This document shows positions 49,736 through 59,722 of a stretch of 64,000 bases of DNA, piece by piece. A program made the position numbers and the translations under genes. Source of the DNA: Haloplasma contractile SSD-17B (GTDB lineage Bacteria > Bacillota_I > Bacilli_A > Haloplasmatales > Haloplasmataceae); NCBI RefSeq assembly GCF_000215935.2, contig NZ_AFNU02000004.1:62001-126000 (forward strand), given 5' to 3'. The stretch's first letter is position 1. Every line of letters starts with the position of its first letter. Under the pieces are notes generated by a model. It was not told the DNA's origin, ran no database searches, and saw only the letters and a list, made by a program, of their open reading frames with translations.

Positions 49736-50296
49736 ATGAACCGTATAATATTAGCAAGTCAGTCTCCACGCAGAAAAGAATTATTAACTATGTTAGGTTA
49801 TGACTTTACTGTACAGAAAAGTGATGTTGATGAGACGGTTTCAGAATCTATGCCTACAGATGATGTTGCCGTCTACTTAGCTGAGTTAAAAGGAGAAGCT
49901 GTATTAAAAAAATTCCCCGGTAATATTGTGATTGCAGCTGATACAGTCGTTATTAATAATGACTCAATACTAGGCAAACCTAAAAATGAAGATGATGCCC
50001 TTGAAATTTTAAAAACACTATCTGGGCAAGAACATAAGGTAATCACTGGGGTTGCGATCTTAACTGATGATAAAATGATATCATTTAGTAGTAAAACTAC
50101 TGTATCATTTTATGATTTAAGTGATTATGAGATCAAACAATATATCGACTCTAAAGAGCCTATGGATAAAGCAGGAGCTTATGGTATACAAGGTTTAGGT
50201 GGGTTATTTGTAAAAAACATTAATGGCGACTTTTATAGTGTCATGGGACTACCGATTGCTAAGTTAAATAAAGAATTAAAACGTTTCTTATCATAG
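49736..50296 (+). CDS. maf: Maf family nucleotide pyrophosphatase
   Basis: The 186-residue protein starts with the Maf signature ILASQSPRRKELLTMLGYDF and has VIAADTVVINN (catalytic Asp) near residue 65 and DKAGAYGIQG near residue 144. Maf proteins hydrolyse nucleotides including dTTP, UTP and modified bases, and B. subtilis Maf affects septation. The SRR-type signature fits the dTTP/UTP subgroup. ATG behind AAGGTGAT. Confidence 0.93.
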   Translation: MNRIILASQSPRRKELLTMLGYDFTVQKSDVDETVSESMPTDDVAVYLAELKGEAVLKKFPGNIVIAADTVVINNDSILGKPKNEDDALEILKTLSGQEHKVITGVAILTDDKMISFSSKTTVSFYDLSDYEIKQYIDSKEPMDKAGAYGIQGLGGLFVKNINGDFYSVMGLPIAKLNKELKRFLS

Positions 50297-50309
50297 TACT
50301 AGTGAAGTA

Positions 50310-50350
50310 AAAAGAGATATTACACTCAATCAGATTGTAATATCTCTTTT
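50310..50350. terminator. Bidirectional terminator between maf and hslO
   Basis: AAAAGAGATATTACA and TGTAATATCTCTTTT pair over 15 bases around an 11-base loop, between two convergent genes. Confidence 0.9.
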
Positions 50351-50362
50351 TCTTTTTATAGG

Positions 50363-51241
50363 TTATGCTTTTGCTTCTTCAAGTAATGCTATTAATTCTT
50401 CTCGATCAAAATGGTATTTATCCTTACAGAAATGACATTCTGTTTCAGCTTGTCCATCTTCCTCTATAATAGTTGTCAATTCGTTTTTACCTAAACTAAT
50501 TAGACCTGCCGCAAAACGTTCTTTACTGCACTTACATGTATATGCTATTTGCATTTGATCTAAAATACGGTACCCTTCATTTTGACATATTTCCTTTACA
50601 ATATCCTCTGGTGTATAGCCATCTGCAACCATTGATGATACAGACTTAATCTTCCCTAAGTTCGTCTCAATTTTTTTAATTGTTTCCTCAGTTGCTCCAG
50701 GCATTACCTGAATAATAAAACCACCTGCTGCTGAAACAGAGTTGTCTGGTTCAACCAACACTCCACACCCTACAGACGAAGGAGTTTGTTCTGAACGTGT
50801 AAAGTAATAAGTAAAATCCTCACCCAGCTCACCACTGATTATAGGCACACTACTATGAAAATAGTCTCGCATTTTCAAGTCTTTTATTACATGTATTTCT
50901 CCATTTTTACCAACAGCCTTAGCAACATTCAATTTTCCATTATCATATTGATAATGAACCAATGGATTCTCAACATAACCCCTTACTTCTCCTCTGGCAT
51001 TTGCATCGACAGTAATCAACCCAATCGGTCCATCACCCTTAATTCGAATAGTGATGTTTTCTTCTCCTTTTAACATTGATCCCATCATTGATCCAACGAT
51101 GAGTGTTCGACCAAGTGCAGCTGTCGCTGTAGGATACGTATGTTGATTTTCCCACGCCCTATTAACTGTTTCTGTTGCAGTACATGCTAGTATACGAATT
51201 GTATCATTGAACGCTAAACTCTTAACAATGTAATCATTCAT
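50363..51241 (-). CDS. hslO: Redox-regulated chaperone Hsp33
   Basis: The 292-residue protein matches Hsp33. It has an N-terminal chaperone domain and a C-terminal redox switch with CKC (236, 238) and CHFC (269, 272), the zinc-binding cysteines that form disulfides on oxidation. Hsp33 holds unfolding proteins during oxidative stress. It sits downstream of ftsH in the direction of transcription, as in B. subtilis, although coaX is missing between them. Confidence 0.96.
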   Translation of the reverse strand: MNDYIVKSLAFNDTIRILACTATETVNRAWENQHTYPTATAALGRTLIVGSMMGSMLKGEENITIRIKGDGPIGLITVDANARGEVRGYVENPLVHYQYDNGKLNVAKAVGKNGEIHVIKDLKMRDYFHSSVPIISGELGEDFTYYFTRSEQTPSSVGCGVLVEPDNSVSAAGGFIIQVMPGATEETIKKIETNLGKIKSVSSMVADGYTPEDIVKEICQNEGYRILDQMQIAYTCKCSKERFAAGLISLGKNELTTIIEEDGQAETECHFCKDKYHFDREELIALLEEAKA

Positions 51242-51429
51242 TTTTATCCATCCTTTTTACTGTCTGATTTACTCATAAATGCATTAAAAACCTATATTAA
51301 ATTTTCTTTAGAGCCATATTAATTGATGCAATATAAGTTCATTCATTTATTATCTTATTACTGTTCTTTCTTAGTATACAATTTAATTTAAATAATAGTT
51401 TTTTCGTCACTTAAACGAACACTCACTAG

Positions 51430-51476
51430 AAAATCCCTTGATATAGTCTGTAAGAAATACAGAAATCAAGGGATAT
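51430..51476 (-). terminator. Likely terminator after ftsH
   Basis: ATCCCTTGAT and ATCAAGGGAT are perfect 10-base arms around about 22 bases, ending in TTTTC on the minus strand. It lies about 20 bases past the ftsH stop. Confidence 0.7.
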
Positions 51477-51493
51477 ATTTTTAGTTAAGTAAT

Positions 51494-53503
51494 TTATTCT
51501 TTGTCTTCTTCTTCACGTTTCTTATCGTAATAATCTTCAGGTAGGTCATCTTTTCTTAATTCATTTACTTCTTCTTTAACTTTAGCTTCTTCTTCTTTTT
51601 CTCTTGCTTTCTTTTCTTCCCACCATGAAATCTTACCATTATCTACTAATTCATCAATATCCTCTTTAGTTAATGTTTCTACTTCAACTAGTGTAGAAGC
51701 AATAAGTTTAACTAAATCAAGATGTTTATTTAACACTTCTTTAGCTCGTTCATAACATTGGTCAATGATTGTACGTACTTCCTGATCGATTTCATGAGCT
51801 AATGTGTCCGAGAAGTTTTTATCTTTTACATAGTCTCGACCCAAGAATACATCTCCACCTTGATGTTCATATTGAACCGGTCCTAGGTTAGACATACCAT
51901 ACTCAGTAACCATTGCACGAGCAATCTTAGTCGCTTTTTCGAAGTCATTATGTGCACCAGTCGTAATTTCACCAAAGATAATTTCTTCTGATACGCGTCC
52001 TCCAAGCAACCCAGTAATACGATCTACTAAGTCTTGTTTTGTACTTAAGAAGCGGTCTTCCTCTGGCAGCATTAATGCATAACCACCTGCTTGACCTCTA
52101 GGAATAATTGTTACTTTATGTACAATTTCTGCATTTTCTAATTTTAAACCAATAACAGCATGCCCTGCTTCATGATGAGCAATAACATTTTTCTCTTTCT
52201 TACTAATTACACGAGACTTTTTAGCAGGTCCCATCATAACACGGTCAATTGCTTCGTCAATATCTTGCATTTCTATTAGTTTTCGATCTTCTCTAGCAGC
52301 CAGTAACGCAGCTTCATTTAATAGGTTTTCAAGTTGCGCTCCACTAAACCCTGGCGTACGCTTTGCTATTTCAGATAACCTTACTGTTGGTTGTAATTTT
52401 TTATTTCTAGCATGTAACTCAAGAATTTCTTCTCGACCTCTAACGTCTGGGTTAGGAATCGTAATTTGACGGTCAAAACGACCTGGTCTTAGTAACGCCG
52501 GGTCTAATACGTCAGGTCTGTTAGTTGCAGCCATAACGATGACTCCAGAATTTGCCCCGAATCCATCCATTTGTGTTAATAATTCATTAAGTGTTTGTTC
52601 ACGCTCATCGTGTCCTCCACCAAGTCCTGCACCACGTTGACGACCTACTGCATCAATCTCATCAATAAAGATAATACAAGGAGCATTTTTCTTAGCATTT
52701 TCAAACATATTACGAACACGACTCGCACCTACACCAACAAACATTTCTACAAAGTCAGAACCTGAAATTGAATAGAATGGTACACTCGCTTCGCCAGCAC
52801 ACGCACGTGCTAATAAAGTTTTACCTGTACCCGGAGGTCCAACTAATAGGACACCCTTCGGTATACGAGCTCCCATTTCATTATATTTTTTAGGATTTTT
52901 AAGAAAGTCAATAATTTCCACTAGTTCTTCTTTTTCTTCTTTTTGACCCTTAACATCATCAAATGTTACATCTTTTGACTTATTAAGTTTTGCTCTACTT
53001 TTTGCAAAGTCGAAAGCTTTATTGTTTCCACCTGCTTGTTTCATAAACATATACATAATGACACCAACTATTGCAAGTGGGATTAGCCATGATAAGATCA
53101 TCCAGAATCCACTCATAGAACGCGCTTCTGTCGGTCGATTAACCACAAATTCATTGCCTTCTATATCATCTGTTCTATATGTATTACTTAATGCATATAA
53201 CTCATCAATTTGCTCTTGTCCCATTACAGATGTCGTGTATTCTTTATCATCTTTTAGTAACCCATTAATGAATCGAATATCGTTATTCTCACCTGTACCA
53301 GGAGTAATATTTACATTTTTAACATTACCTTCTTCAAGTTGTTGAATAAATTCATTGTAAGTAAAATCTTCGGGTTTTGTACCACCCTTGTAGAAATATA
53401 ATAATAAGCCTCCTATAACAACAAGAATGATTAAGTATAAAGCTATATCACTCCAACCACTACCTGGCTTCTTTTTTGGATTTCTTCTCTTTACTGTAGC
53501 CAT
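51494..53503 (-). CDS. ftsH: ATP-dependent zinc metalloprotease FtsH
   Basis: The 669-residue membrane protease has two membrane helices (about 19-38 and 133-154) around an extracytoplasmic domain, an AAA+ domain with Walker A GPPGTGKT at 222-229 and Walker B IIFIDE near 277, the second region of homology ([19 protein letters not shown]), and the zinc site HEAGH at 444-448. The tail is acidic and charged. FtsH degrades membrane and regulatory proteins and in Bacillus affects sporulation. It follows hpt by 18 bases. Confidence 0.98.
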   Translation of the reverse strand: MATVKRRNPKKKPGSGWSDIALYLIILVVIGGLLLYFYKGGTKPEDFTYNEFIQQLEEGNVKNVNITPGTGENNDIRFINGLLKDDKEYTTSVMGQEQIDELYALSNTYRTDDIEGNEFVVNRPTEARSMSGFWMILSWLIPLAIVGVIMYMFMKQAGGNNKAFDFAKSRAKLNKSKDVTFDDVKGQKEEKEELVEIIDFLKNPKKYNEMGARIPKGVLLVGPPGTGKTLLARACAGEASVPFYSISGSDFVEMFVGVGASRVRNMFENAKKNAPCIIFIDEIDAVGRQRGAGLGGGHDEREQTLNELLTQMDGFGANSGVIVMAATNRPDVLDPALLRPGRFDRQITIPNPDVRGREEILELHARNKKLQPTVRLSEIAKRTPGFSGAQLENLLNEAALLAAREDRKLIEMQDIDEAIDRVMMGPAKKSRVISKKEKNVIAHHEAGHAVIGLKLENAEIVHKVTIIPRGQAGGYALMLPEEDRFLSTKQDLVDRITGLLGGRVSEEIIFGEITTGAHNDFEKATKIARAMVTEYGMSNLGPVQYEHQGGDVFLGRDYVKDKNFSDTLAHEIDQEVRTIIDQCYERAKEVLNKHLDLVKLIASTLVEVETLTKEDIDELVDNGKISWWEEKKAREKEEEAKVKEEVNELRKDDLPEDYYDKKREEEDKE

Positions 53504-53521
53504 ATTATTTTTTATCCTCCT

Positions 53522-54064
53522 TTATGAGTATACTTCTTCTTTTAAAACCCCTACATATGGTAAATTACGATAAAATTCATATTCACCATAATCTAGCCCA
53601 TAACCAACTACAAACGCCTTAGGAATCGTAAACCCTATATAATCTGCCTCAATATCTACAATTCGACCCTCAGGCTTATCGAGAAGCGTAACAACTCTTA
53701 CGCTAAGTGCTCCCCTGCTTTCAAATAGTGATATAACTTCTTTTAAAGTACGACCTGTATCAACAATGTCCTCAGCAATAATGACGTGACGTCCTTTTAC
53801 GGATGTTGATAAGTCTTTTAAGATTCTTATTTCACCACTAGACTGAGTACCACCGTGATAGCTTGATACATCCATATAATCAATTTGTATATAGGCTGAT
53901 ATATTTTTAGCTAAGTCACCTATAAAAGGAACGCATCCCTTTAATAACCCCACAACTAATGGTTTCTTATTCTTGTAGTCTTCTGAAAGAACTGATCCTA
54001 ACTCTTTACACTTTTCACGAATTTGTTCTTCAGTTACTAGAATCTCTTTAATATCATTATGCAT
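53522..54064 (-). CDS. hpt: Hypoxanthine-guanine phosphoribosyltransferase
   Basis: The 180-residue protein has the PRPP-binding loop VIIAEDIVDTGRTL near residue 94, MDVSSYHGGT near residue 64 and the C-terminal FVVGYGLDY. It salvages hypoxanthine and guanine. The ATG at 54062-54064 has GGAGGTAG upstream. A longer frame begins nine codons earlier. It lies between tilS and ftsH, the standard Bacillota order. Confidence 0.95.
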   Translation of the reverse strand: MHNDIKEILVTEEQIREKCKELGSVLSEDYKNKKPLVVGLLKGCVPFIGDLAKNISAYIQIDYMDVSSYHGGTQSSGEIRILKDLSTSVKGRHVIIAEDIVDTGRTLKEVISLFESRGALSVRVVTLLDKPEGRIVDIEADYIGFTIPKAFVVGYGLDYGEYEFYRNLPYVGVLKEEVYS

Positions 54065-54092
54065 GCTACTACCTCCGTGTGTTATGGTCAAG

Positions 54093-55466
54093 TTATAACG
54101 TTTCTATTTTTATATACTGTTCTTGGTCTAACGGAAGATCTGTATAGGCTTGTTTTAGTCCGAATACCCATATGATGTCTCCTGCTTGATTAACCAACAA
54201 CGGCCAGTTATCACGTTCATATCTTGGAATTTTATGATCAATAAATAGGTCTTTTAGTTTCTTATGACCTGATTTTATTTTAATTTTATCTCCATTTTTA
54301 CGTGTACGAATATATAAAGGCCATTCTATGCTATTATAACATAAAATCATAGTTTTGTTATTCCTTTTTTTAATATCTGTAGTAAAATTTACAGAAATTT
54401 CTAAATTGGAATTAATTTGATAGTTTCCTTCTGGTTTGATTCTAATTATCGCAATGTCCTCGTGTGTTTTTTCTGAATCGTTACACTTTTTAAGTATGAG
54501 CCTGTCATATGCTTTTATGCATTTAAAGTCATTACCTAAGTCTAGTTCCATATTTGGCTTTTTATTTCCTATCATATTTATTATTATATTACTCTTATCA
54601 TAACTTAATTCTAAATTGTTGCTTGTTATTTGATTTATAGCATAAAAAATCAAACTGCGTTGAATTGAAATGTGATTCTTTTTTATTTGTTTTATGCTTA
54701 AAATCAGTTCCTTATTGTCATAGTGAATTTTACAGAGTTCATAACGCTCATAAGCAACTGATTCAACGAAGTCATTCACTTCTTCAATATATGTTCTTAG
54801 TTGAATTAACTTATGATTTAGTCTTGGTTGAATTTCTTTCAACTCTGGTATCACTCTGTTTCTAAGTTTATTTCGAGTATATTTATTTGATTTATTAGAG
54901 GAATCGATTGCATAGGGAATATCAAACTCATAACAATAATTTATTATCTCACTTTTCTTAATATTTATCAAGGGACGTACTATTTTTATATGGTTATCAA
55001 ACTCTGTTATTTGTTTCATACCTGTATATCCTTCTAAAGTACTTCCCCTTATAATTCTAAATAAGATTGTTTCAACTTGATCGTCTTCATGGTGTGCAAG
55101 CAAAATTTTATTTGAATTTGTCTCACGTGCGATCTTTTTAAAAAAATTATAACGATAGTCTCTTGCTTGGTCGTGAAAATTACCTTCCTGTTTTATAAAA
55201 AAATCTGTTTTATAAAATGAAATATTATGAATTTCACAGTAGCGCTTGATCAACATTTCTTCCTGTATATTTTCATTGCCTCTCGTTTTGTGATTAACGT
55301 GGGCCACATTTAGTTTAAGGTTTTTTACCTCATTCTTAATTTTAATGCGCTTTAGAAGGTCTAGTAGAGCCATTGAATCTGGTCCTCCTGAAACTGCGAT
55401 TGTGAGGACATCATTTGATTCAATTATATTTAGTTCTACTATTTTTTTGTACAATTTGTTTTCCAT
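54093..55466 (-). CDS. tilS: tRNA(Ile)-lysidine synthetase
   Basis: The 457-residue enzyme converts cytidine 34 of tRNA-Ile(CAU) to lysidine, changing both its codon and amino acid identity. The ATP-pyrophosphatase loop SGGPDS is at 26-31 and HHEDDQVETILFR near residue 125. A substrate-binding C-terminal domain follows (NGDKIKIKSGHKKLKDLF). The ATG at 55464-55466 has GGTGAT upstream. Upstream in-frame codons are hydrophobic and do not match the family. It precedes hpt. Confidence 0.94.
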   Translation of the reverse strand: MENKLYKKIVELNIIESNDVLTIAVSGGPDSMALLDLLKRIKIKNEVKNLKLNVAHVNHKTRGNENIQEEMLIKRYCEIHNISFYKTDFFIKQEGNFHDQARDYRYNFFKKIARETNSNKILLAHHEDDQVETILFRIIRGSTLEGYTGMKQITEFDNHIKIVRPLINIKKSEIINYCYEFDIPYAIDSSNKSNKYTRNKLRNRVIPELKEIQPRLNHKLIQLRTYIEEVNDFVESVAYERYELCKIHYDNKELILSIKQIKKNHISIQRSLIFYAINQITSNNLELSYDKSNIIINMIGNKKPNMELDLGNDFKCIKAYDRLILKKCNDSEKTHEDIAIIRIKPEGNYQINSNLEISVNFTTDIKKRNNKTMILCYNSIEWPLYIRTRKNGDKIKIKSGHKKLKDLFIDHKIPRYERDNWPLLVNQAGDIIWVFGLKQAYTDLPLDQEQYIKIETL

Positions 55467-55720
55467 AATCACCATCACCATATTCAGTATATTCATAGTA
55501 AATAGCAAGAACACGGTCCTTTATACCATTTATTATATTTTCATTTATTTTATCATTTTTTAGTCCATATATCTATGCTTTATTTAGAGAGTTATGTATC
55601 TTACTGCTTTTTTATTAATATAGTTAATCTTTATAGCAGTATACTCTTTTAAATTAACCAAATAGTGTTTACTTATCACTATTATGATTGTTATCTGCAA
55701 TTTACAGATTGTTTTACATA

Positions 55721-55747
55721 GAAAAAAGTCAAGCAGAAGCTTGACTC
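55721..55747 (-). terminator. Terminator after spoIIE
   Basis: On the minus strand AGTCAAGC and GCTTGACT pair around TTCT and are followed by TTTTTT. Confidence 0.9.
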
Positions 55748-55753
55748 TATACA

Positions 55754-58120
55754 CTATGCAGACTGAACAGCATCTTTAGTTTTTGGATTTACTTTTAAAA
55801 CGATTGCAGTCATGTCATCAGGTATCGTTTCACCATAATCATTATATGCCATCTTAATTATATCATTTGCAATTTGCATCGGTGCATTCTTGGGAATTTT
55901 AGCTAAATCCCTTTCAAACTTTTTATCGCTACTGTAATGTTCATAAGCACCATCACTTATAATTACAATTACATCATTCACTTTTATATCAATATTGAAC
56001 CCGTTAACTTGTTTTGCTTCTCCTATCATAACGTTTTCATTATTTATTTTTATAACTCTATTCCCTCTTACAATAAAACTAGGTGCAGCTCCTAACTTAT
56101 AAAATTCGACACTTCCCAAACTCTTATTAATGGTTACATAATCAAGTGTTGAGTAGCGTTCACTATATTCTTTTAAATCAAGCAACGAGTTTATTGTTGA
56201 TACAGCGGTATAGTCCCCTGCTCCTGACTTTAGCATCTGGTTTAATAGCTCTAACGTACTCTTACTTTCCTCATGAGCGGCGAATCCTGATCCCATTCCG
56301 TCACTTAATGCGATAACTGTATTTCCATTATGGAGTTCATGTACTAGGTAGTTATCACCACAAACTCTAGAACCACCTTTTCCTACATACTTAACACCAA
56401 AATCAATTTCATACATTTGTTTAGATATAATACGAATCTTGTTTAGGCCTTTGCTTTTGGTATAACTCATCAGTTCTAAATCTTCCTTTAAGAACCCCGT
56501 TATAGTTGGAATTAATATCTTCACCGTCTCAGTTTCCGTTAATTCTTTTACTCCAATTTCAATGTCAACTTGATTTGCTTTCAAACTATTCTGTTTAAAG
56601 TAAACGAGTGTAACTCCAATTTTTCTAAGTTGATCTTTTATACGTTCAACTTTTATATCATCATCTTCAAAGTCATTACTAACTTCTATCGCATATTGTT
56701 GTAAAATTTTCGCCATTCCACTTAAAGAGTCCTGGAATTGGAATGGATTTGATCTCCCTCTTTTACGTCTATTATTTGGATTTAATATCTCATACTTTCC
56801 ATTTAACTCTACCGTGGTTTCAACTAACTCCGTAGCATGTAGACAATACATACTGAATAAATCTAAAAATCTCTTCTTAGTATCATATACGTAACGTCCC
56901 TCTTTCAATAACGTTGTGAAATAGTTATACGTTTTGATATGTTTACTATTTAGACATGTATCCTTCTTAATACATCTTTTACAATGCTTATTAATGACTT
57001 CATCAATGGCCTCATCTAGTTTTATTAATTCATCATTTGATTCTGATGCCTTATTACTAAATGTTTCAAACAATTCAGCAAAGTGTAATAAGCGGTTTGA
57101 CATCTCTTCTCGTACATTCTCAACATATGATCGGTAATATTTTGCCTCCTCATATTTTGGAACTAACAAATTTGAATACTTTTTTATGATTCTCGGTGCT
57201 ACAATGAAGTAAAGAATAGTCGCTGCTAGAACACTTATATAGATGTCTATAATACTCCCTCTTACAATTAATAATTCTTCTAGTACTGCAGGTATAATTA
57301 GAAAATACAATGTTCTCATATTAATTCTATCTTTCTTAAATAAAATGGAGCCTATTCCTATAAACGGTATAATTTCAACGCTATCGTAAGTTAAACCTGT
57401 ATACTTTAAGATAAAATAAATGATAAATGTATACGTAAGTGTGTACATTTTATCAGATAACAATCCAAATATCATGACCGATAATATACTGAAAATAAAT
57501 CCGATATTATAGTTGCCAATATTAATAAGGTATAATCCTATACTAATATTTACGGCTGCTAGTAATATAGCATGTATTTCTTCTCTAAATAGTACTTGAG
57601 TTTTACTCTTATTAAAATCATATATGTCAATAACTTGAAAATATATGTTTGACATAACATAATCGACTACTATAATGAATAAAATAAAATAAGGATTAAT
57701 AAATGTTTCATTTATTATATTTAATATTAAATATGAAGTAATAGCGGATGCAATTACTAACATAATATTTTGGTTTTTACTTAGATTAAATTGAGCAATA
57801 AAGATTAGAAAAATTAAACTTACAGAAGTGGCTAAAAAAATTAGGTTTCCAAATAGTAGGCTACCTAATGTAATAAGTACCATAGTAATTAATCCAATTT
57901 TTTTATTTACTTGTATGATTGTAGCAAGTAATGGAATGATGAAGATAGTACCTATATTACTTGTTCCCCCAATATGAAAACTACTTGTTAGAAATACCAT
58001 TGAAAAGATTAATGATATTAATAACGTTTTTCCTAGTTGCTTTACGCGATCTTTCGTTTTTGTATTGTTACCTAACTCTTTATTAATCTTTTTGTTAAGT
58101 GTTAAAAGTGTATTATCCAT
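55754..58120 (-). CDS. spoIIE: Stage II sporulation protein E (membrane PP2C phosphatase)
   Basis: The protein (788 residues from ATG 58118-58120, close to the 827 of B. subtilis) has about ten membrane helices in residues 30-320, a central regulatory region and a C-terminal PP2C phosphatase with ALSDGMGSG and IISDGAYEH metal-binding motifs. SpoIIE dephosphorylates SpoIIAA to activate sigma-F in the forespore and binds FtsZ at the polar septum. A Cys-rich patch (CKRCIKKDTC) lies near residue 395. A TTG 12 codons earlier is an alternative start. A dedicated promoter with an unusual spacer lies upstream. Confidence 0.92.
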   Translation of the reverse strand: MDNTLLTLNKKINKELGNNTKTKDRVKQLGKTLLISLIFSMVFLTSSFHIGGTSNIGTIFIIPLLATIIQVNKKIGLITMVLITLGSLLFGNLIFLATSVSLIFLIFIAQFNLSKNQNIMLVIASAITSYLILNIINETFINPYFILFIIVVDYVMSNIYFQVIDIYDFNKSKTQVLFREEIHAILLAAVNISIGLYLINIGNYNIGFIFSILSVMIFGLLSDKMYTLTYTFIIYFILKYTGLTYDSVEIIPFIGIGSILFKKDRINMRTLYFLIIPAVLEELLIVRGSIIDIYISVLAATILYFIVAPRIIKKYSNLLVPKYEEAKYYRSYVENVREEMSNRLLHFAELFETFSNKASESNDELIKLDEAIDEVINKHCKRCIKKDTCLNSKHIKTYNYFTTLLKEGRYVYDTKKRFLDLFSMYCLHATELVETTVELNGKYEILNPNNRRKRGRSNPFQFQDSLSGMAKILQQYAIEVSNDFEDDDIKVERIKDQLRKIGVTLVYFKQNSLKANQVDIEIGVKELTETETVKILIPTITGFLKEDLELMSYTKSKGLNKIRIISKQMYEIDFGVKYVGKGGSRVCGDNYLVHELHNGNTVIALSDGMGSGFAAHEESKSTLELLNQMLKSGAGDYTAVSTINSLLDLKEYSERYSTLDYVTINKSLGSVEFYKLGAAPSFIVRGNRVIKINNENVMIGEAKQVNGFNIDIKVNDVIVIISDGAYEHYSSDKKFERDLAKIPKNAPMQIANDIIKMAYNDYGETIPDDMTAIVLKVNPKTKDAVQSA

Positions 58121-58156
58121 ACGATCCCGCTTCTCCTCCCTTGTATAATCATCCAA

Positions 58157-58190
58157 ATTATAAACGAATGTTTCTTACTAATATTGTCTA
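58157..58190 (-). promoter_or_regulatory. Possible long-spacer promoter of spoIIE
   Basis: On the minus strand TAGACA (58185-58190, five of six to TTGACA) and TATAAT (58157-58162) are 22 bases apart. B. subtilis spoIIE and spoIIG use sigma-A promoters with 21-22-base spacers that need Spo0A. No clear Spo0A box (TGTCGAA) was found. Confidence 0.4.
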
Positions 58191-58205
58191 ATTTTCTGTG
58201 AACAA

Positions 58206-58250
58206 CAAAAAAATACCAAAACTATTATTTTATTAGTCTTGGTATTATTT
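58206..58250. terminator. Terminator after divIC
   Basis: AATACCAAAACTA and TAGTCTTGGTATT pair (one wobble) around nine bases. T runs flank both sides. It separates the rqcP-yabP-yabQ-divIC unit from spoIIE. Confidence 0.8.
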
Positions 58251-58311
58251 TTTTTCTATATTTTATATGATTTGTCTTTTCAATGTATTTTTTGTCGGTT
58301 TATAAGCATCT

Positions 58312-58644
58312 TTATTCCTCTGGAAGAATAAAGATTAACTCATTCTCCTTTGATACATTAAATTTTTTTCTTGCTAATTTTGCAAGGTAAGCCTCATCAT
58401 CTTCATATTTATTAATGTCTTTTTTTAATGCTTCTCTTATTACTCTCTGCTCATTTAGATCTTGCTTTAAATCTTCTACTAATGTTTGTTTATCTTCTAG
58501 TTCTCGAACCTTTTTCACAATTTCTGTTCCGAGCGTTCCGAACAACCCTAGGTAAATGATTGATAAAAATATGACTCGACGTATTTTAAACTTTTTAATG
58601 TTATTTCTACCAACTTTGATCAGTTTGAAATTGTTTCTTTGCAT
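58312..58644 (-). CDS. divIC: Cell division protein DivIC (FtsB-like septum initiator)
   Basis: The roughly 110-residue protein has a basic cytoplasmic start, one membrane helix (about residues 24-44), a coiled coil (LEDKQTLVEDLKQDLNEQR ...) and a conserved end (EAYLAKLARKKFNVSKENELIFILPE). DivIC pairs with FtsL and DivIB in the divisome. Its 5' end overlaps the yabQ 3' end, so translation is coupled. The exact ATG (58642-58644 or 58648-58650) is uncertain. Order yabP-yabQ-divIC-spoIIE is as in B. subtilis. Confidence 0.92.
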   Translation of the reverse strand: MQRNNFKLIKVGRNNIKKFKIRRVIFLSIIYLGLFGTLGTEIVKKVRELEDKQTLVEDLKQDLNEQRVIREALKKDINKYEDDEAYLAKLARKKFNVSKENELIFILPEE

Positions 58645-59269
58645 CTCCATCACCTAGCTTATTCTTTTTCTGCATCTTTATCTGTCTTTTCTTTTCTTTT
58701 TTATTTAACTTCTGTTCTCTTCTTTTTTTCTTTTTTAGTAAAACTTCTTCCTTTTTTTGTTTCTTTTTAATCTTTTTTTCTTCCTTTTTCTTTGCTCTCT
58801 TCTTTTTTCGTTCCTTTTTCTTTATTTTGTGCTTTACACGTTTCTTTATGAACCAAGATTTAAATTTAATAAATCGTTTCTTCAGCATTGTATAAATAGT
58901 CATATATGGTTCAATAAATCCCCAATATAGAGATTTTTTTATCATCATAAAGATTTTTTTTACTAAATATTGAAGTGGTTCAATTCGTTTCTTATAATAG
59001 TCATCAGCAAAATAATGATAAATCAAAAACCCAAACATAAAGAGGAAGTATGTATATAACGGTATAATTGCATGATTAATTTTATACATAAACCTGAAGA
59101 CTACGAGTGCTTGTATTACAAAAAATAGAACATCAATTATGGATCGTATTATTTTGTTCAGTTTTGAGCTAACAAAGTGAAAGAGCAGGTCATAGGTTAC
59201 CCCTAAATATACACCGATAAGTAGTGATGAAATGAATACTCTATATTGTTCAATTAAATTCATCATCAT
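58607..59269 (-). CDS. yabQ: YabQ-like spore cortex membrane protein with a lysine-rich tail
   Basis: The 220-residue protein has three predicted membrane helices (about 12-30, 44-61, 66-87) and GVYLGVTYDLLFHF, as in YabQ. YabQ localises to the outer forespore membrane and is needed for cortex formation. Residues 141-204 are almost entirely Lys, Arg, Glu and Gln, an extreme basic tail. It sits after yabP and overlaps divIC by about 38 bases. No clear binding site precedes the ATG triplet, so translation may depend on yabP. Confidence 0.82.
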   Translation of the reverse strand: MMMNLIEQYRVFISSLLIGVYLGVTYDLLFHFVSSKLNKIIRSIIDVLFFVIQALVVFRFMYKINHAIIPLYTYFLFMFGFLIYHYFADDYYKKRIEPLQYLVKKIFMMIKKSLYWGFIEPYMTIYTMLKKRFIKFKSWFIKKRVKHKIKKKERKKKRAKKKEEKKIKKKQKKEEVLLKKKKRREQKLNKKEKKRQIKMQKKNKLGDGDAKKQFQTDQSW

Positions 59270-59278
59270 ATTATCGAA

Positions 59279-59602
59279 TTATTTGAACAGTTTATTTATA
59301 AAACTTTTCGGGGCATCACCATGCTCTTCATGATCATAATATTCAATTGCAGTTACATACCCAGCAATTAAAATTTCACCTTTATCAATGCTGAGATTCA
59401 TCATTTCTAAGTCTTGTCCACTTATAGTCATGTAACCTAGTATGGTTTCCAGTACAAATTCTTCACTATTTAAACTCTCAATCTTTTTTACGCCCGTTAT
59501 TTCGATTGATTTTCGATCACGGATCATCATGTGATGGTTTTGATTACGATTACTAGTTTCAGTCTGTATAAAATCTTGATTTAGATACTTTGATTCATCC
59601 AT
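59279..59602 (-). CDS. yabP: Sporulation protein YabP
   Basis: The 107-residue soluble protein matches YabP: NHHMMIRDRKSIEITGVKKI near residue 22, VLETILGYMTISG and LSIDKGEILIAG near residue 70. The family (YabP/YqfC) is found in spore-formers and, like YabQ, is expressed in the mother cell under sigma-E in Bacillus. It lies between rqcP and yabQ. Its binding site is AAGGGGGAA. Confidence 0.92.
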   Translation of the reverse strand: MDESKYLNQDFIQTETSNRNQNHHMMIRDRKSIEITGVKKIESLNSEEFVLETILGYMTISGQDLEMMNLSIDKGEILIAGYVTAIEYYDHEEHGDAPKSFINKLFK

Positions 59603-59722
59603 TTATATTCCCCCTTAGAAATATGTAACTAAAAATATATGCTTCATTCAAGTATATTAATTTATACACCTATATATGCATTTATGAGAGGGAATATTGT
59701 AATTATTTATATAAACTTAAGT

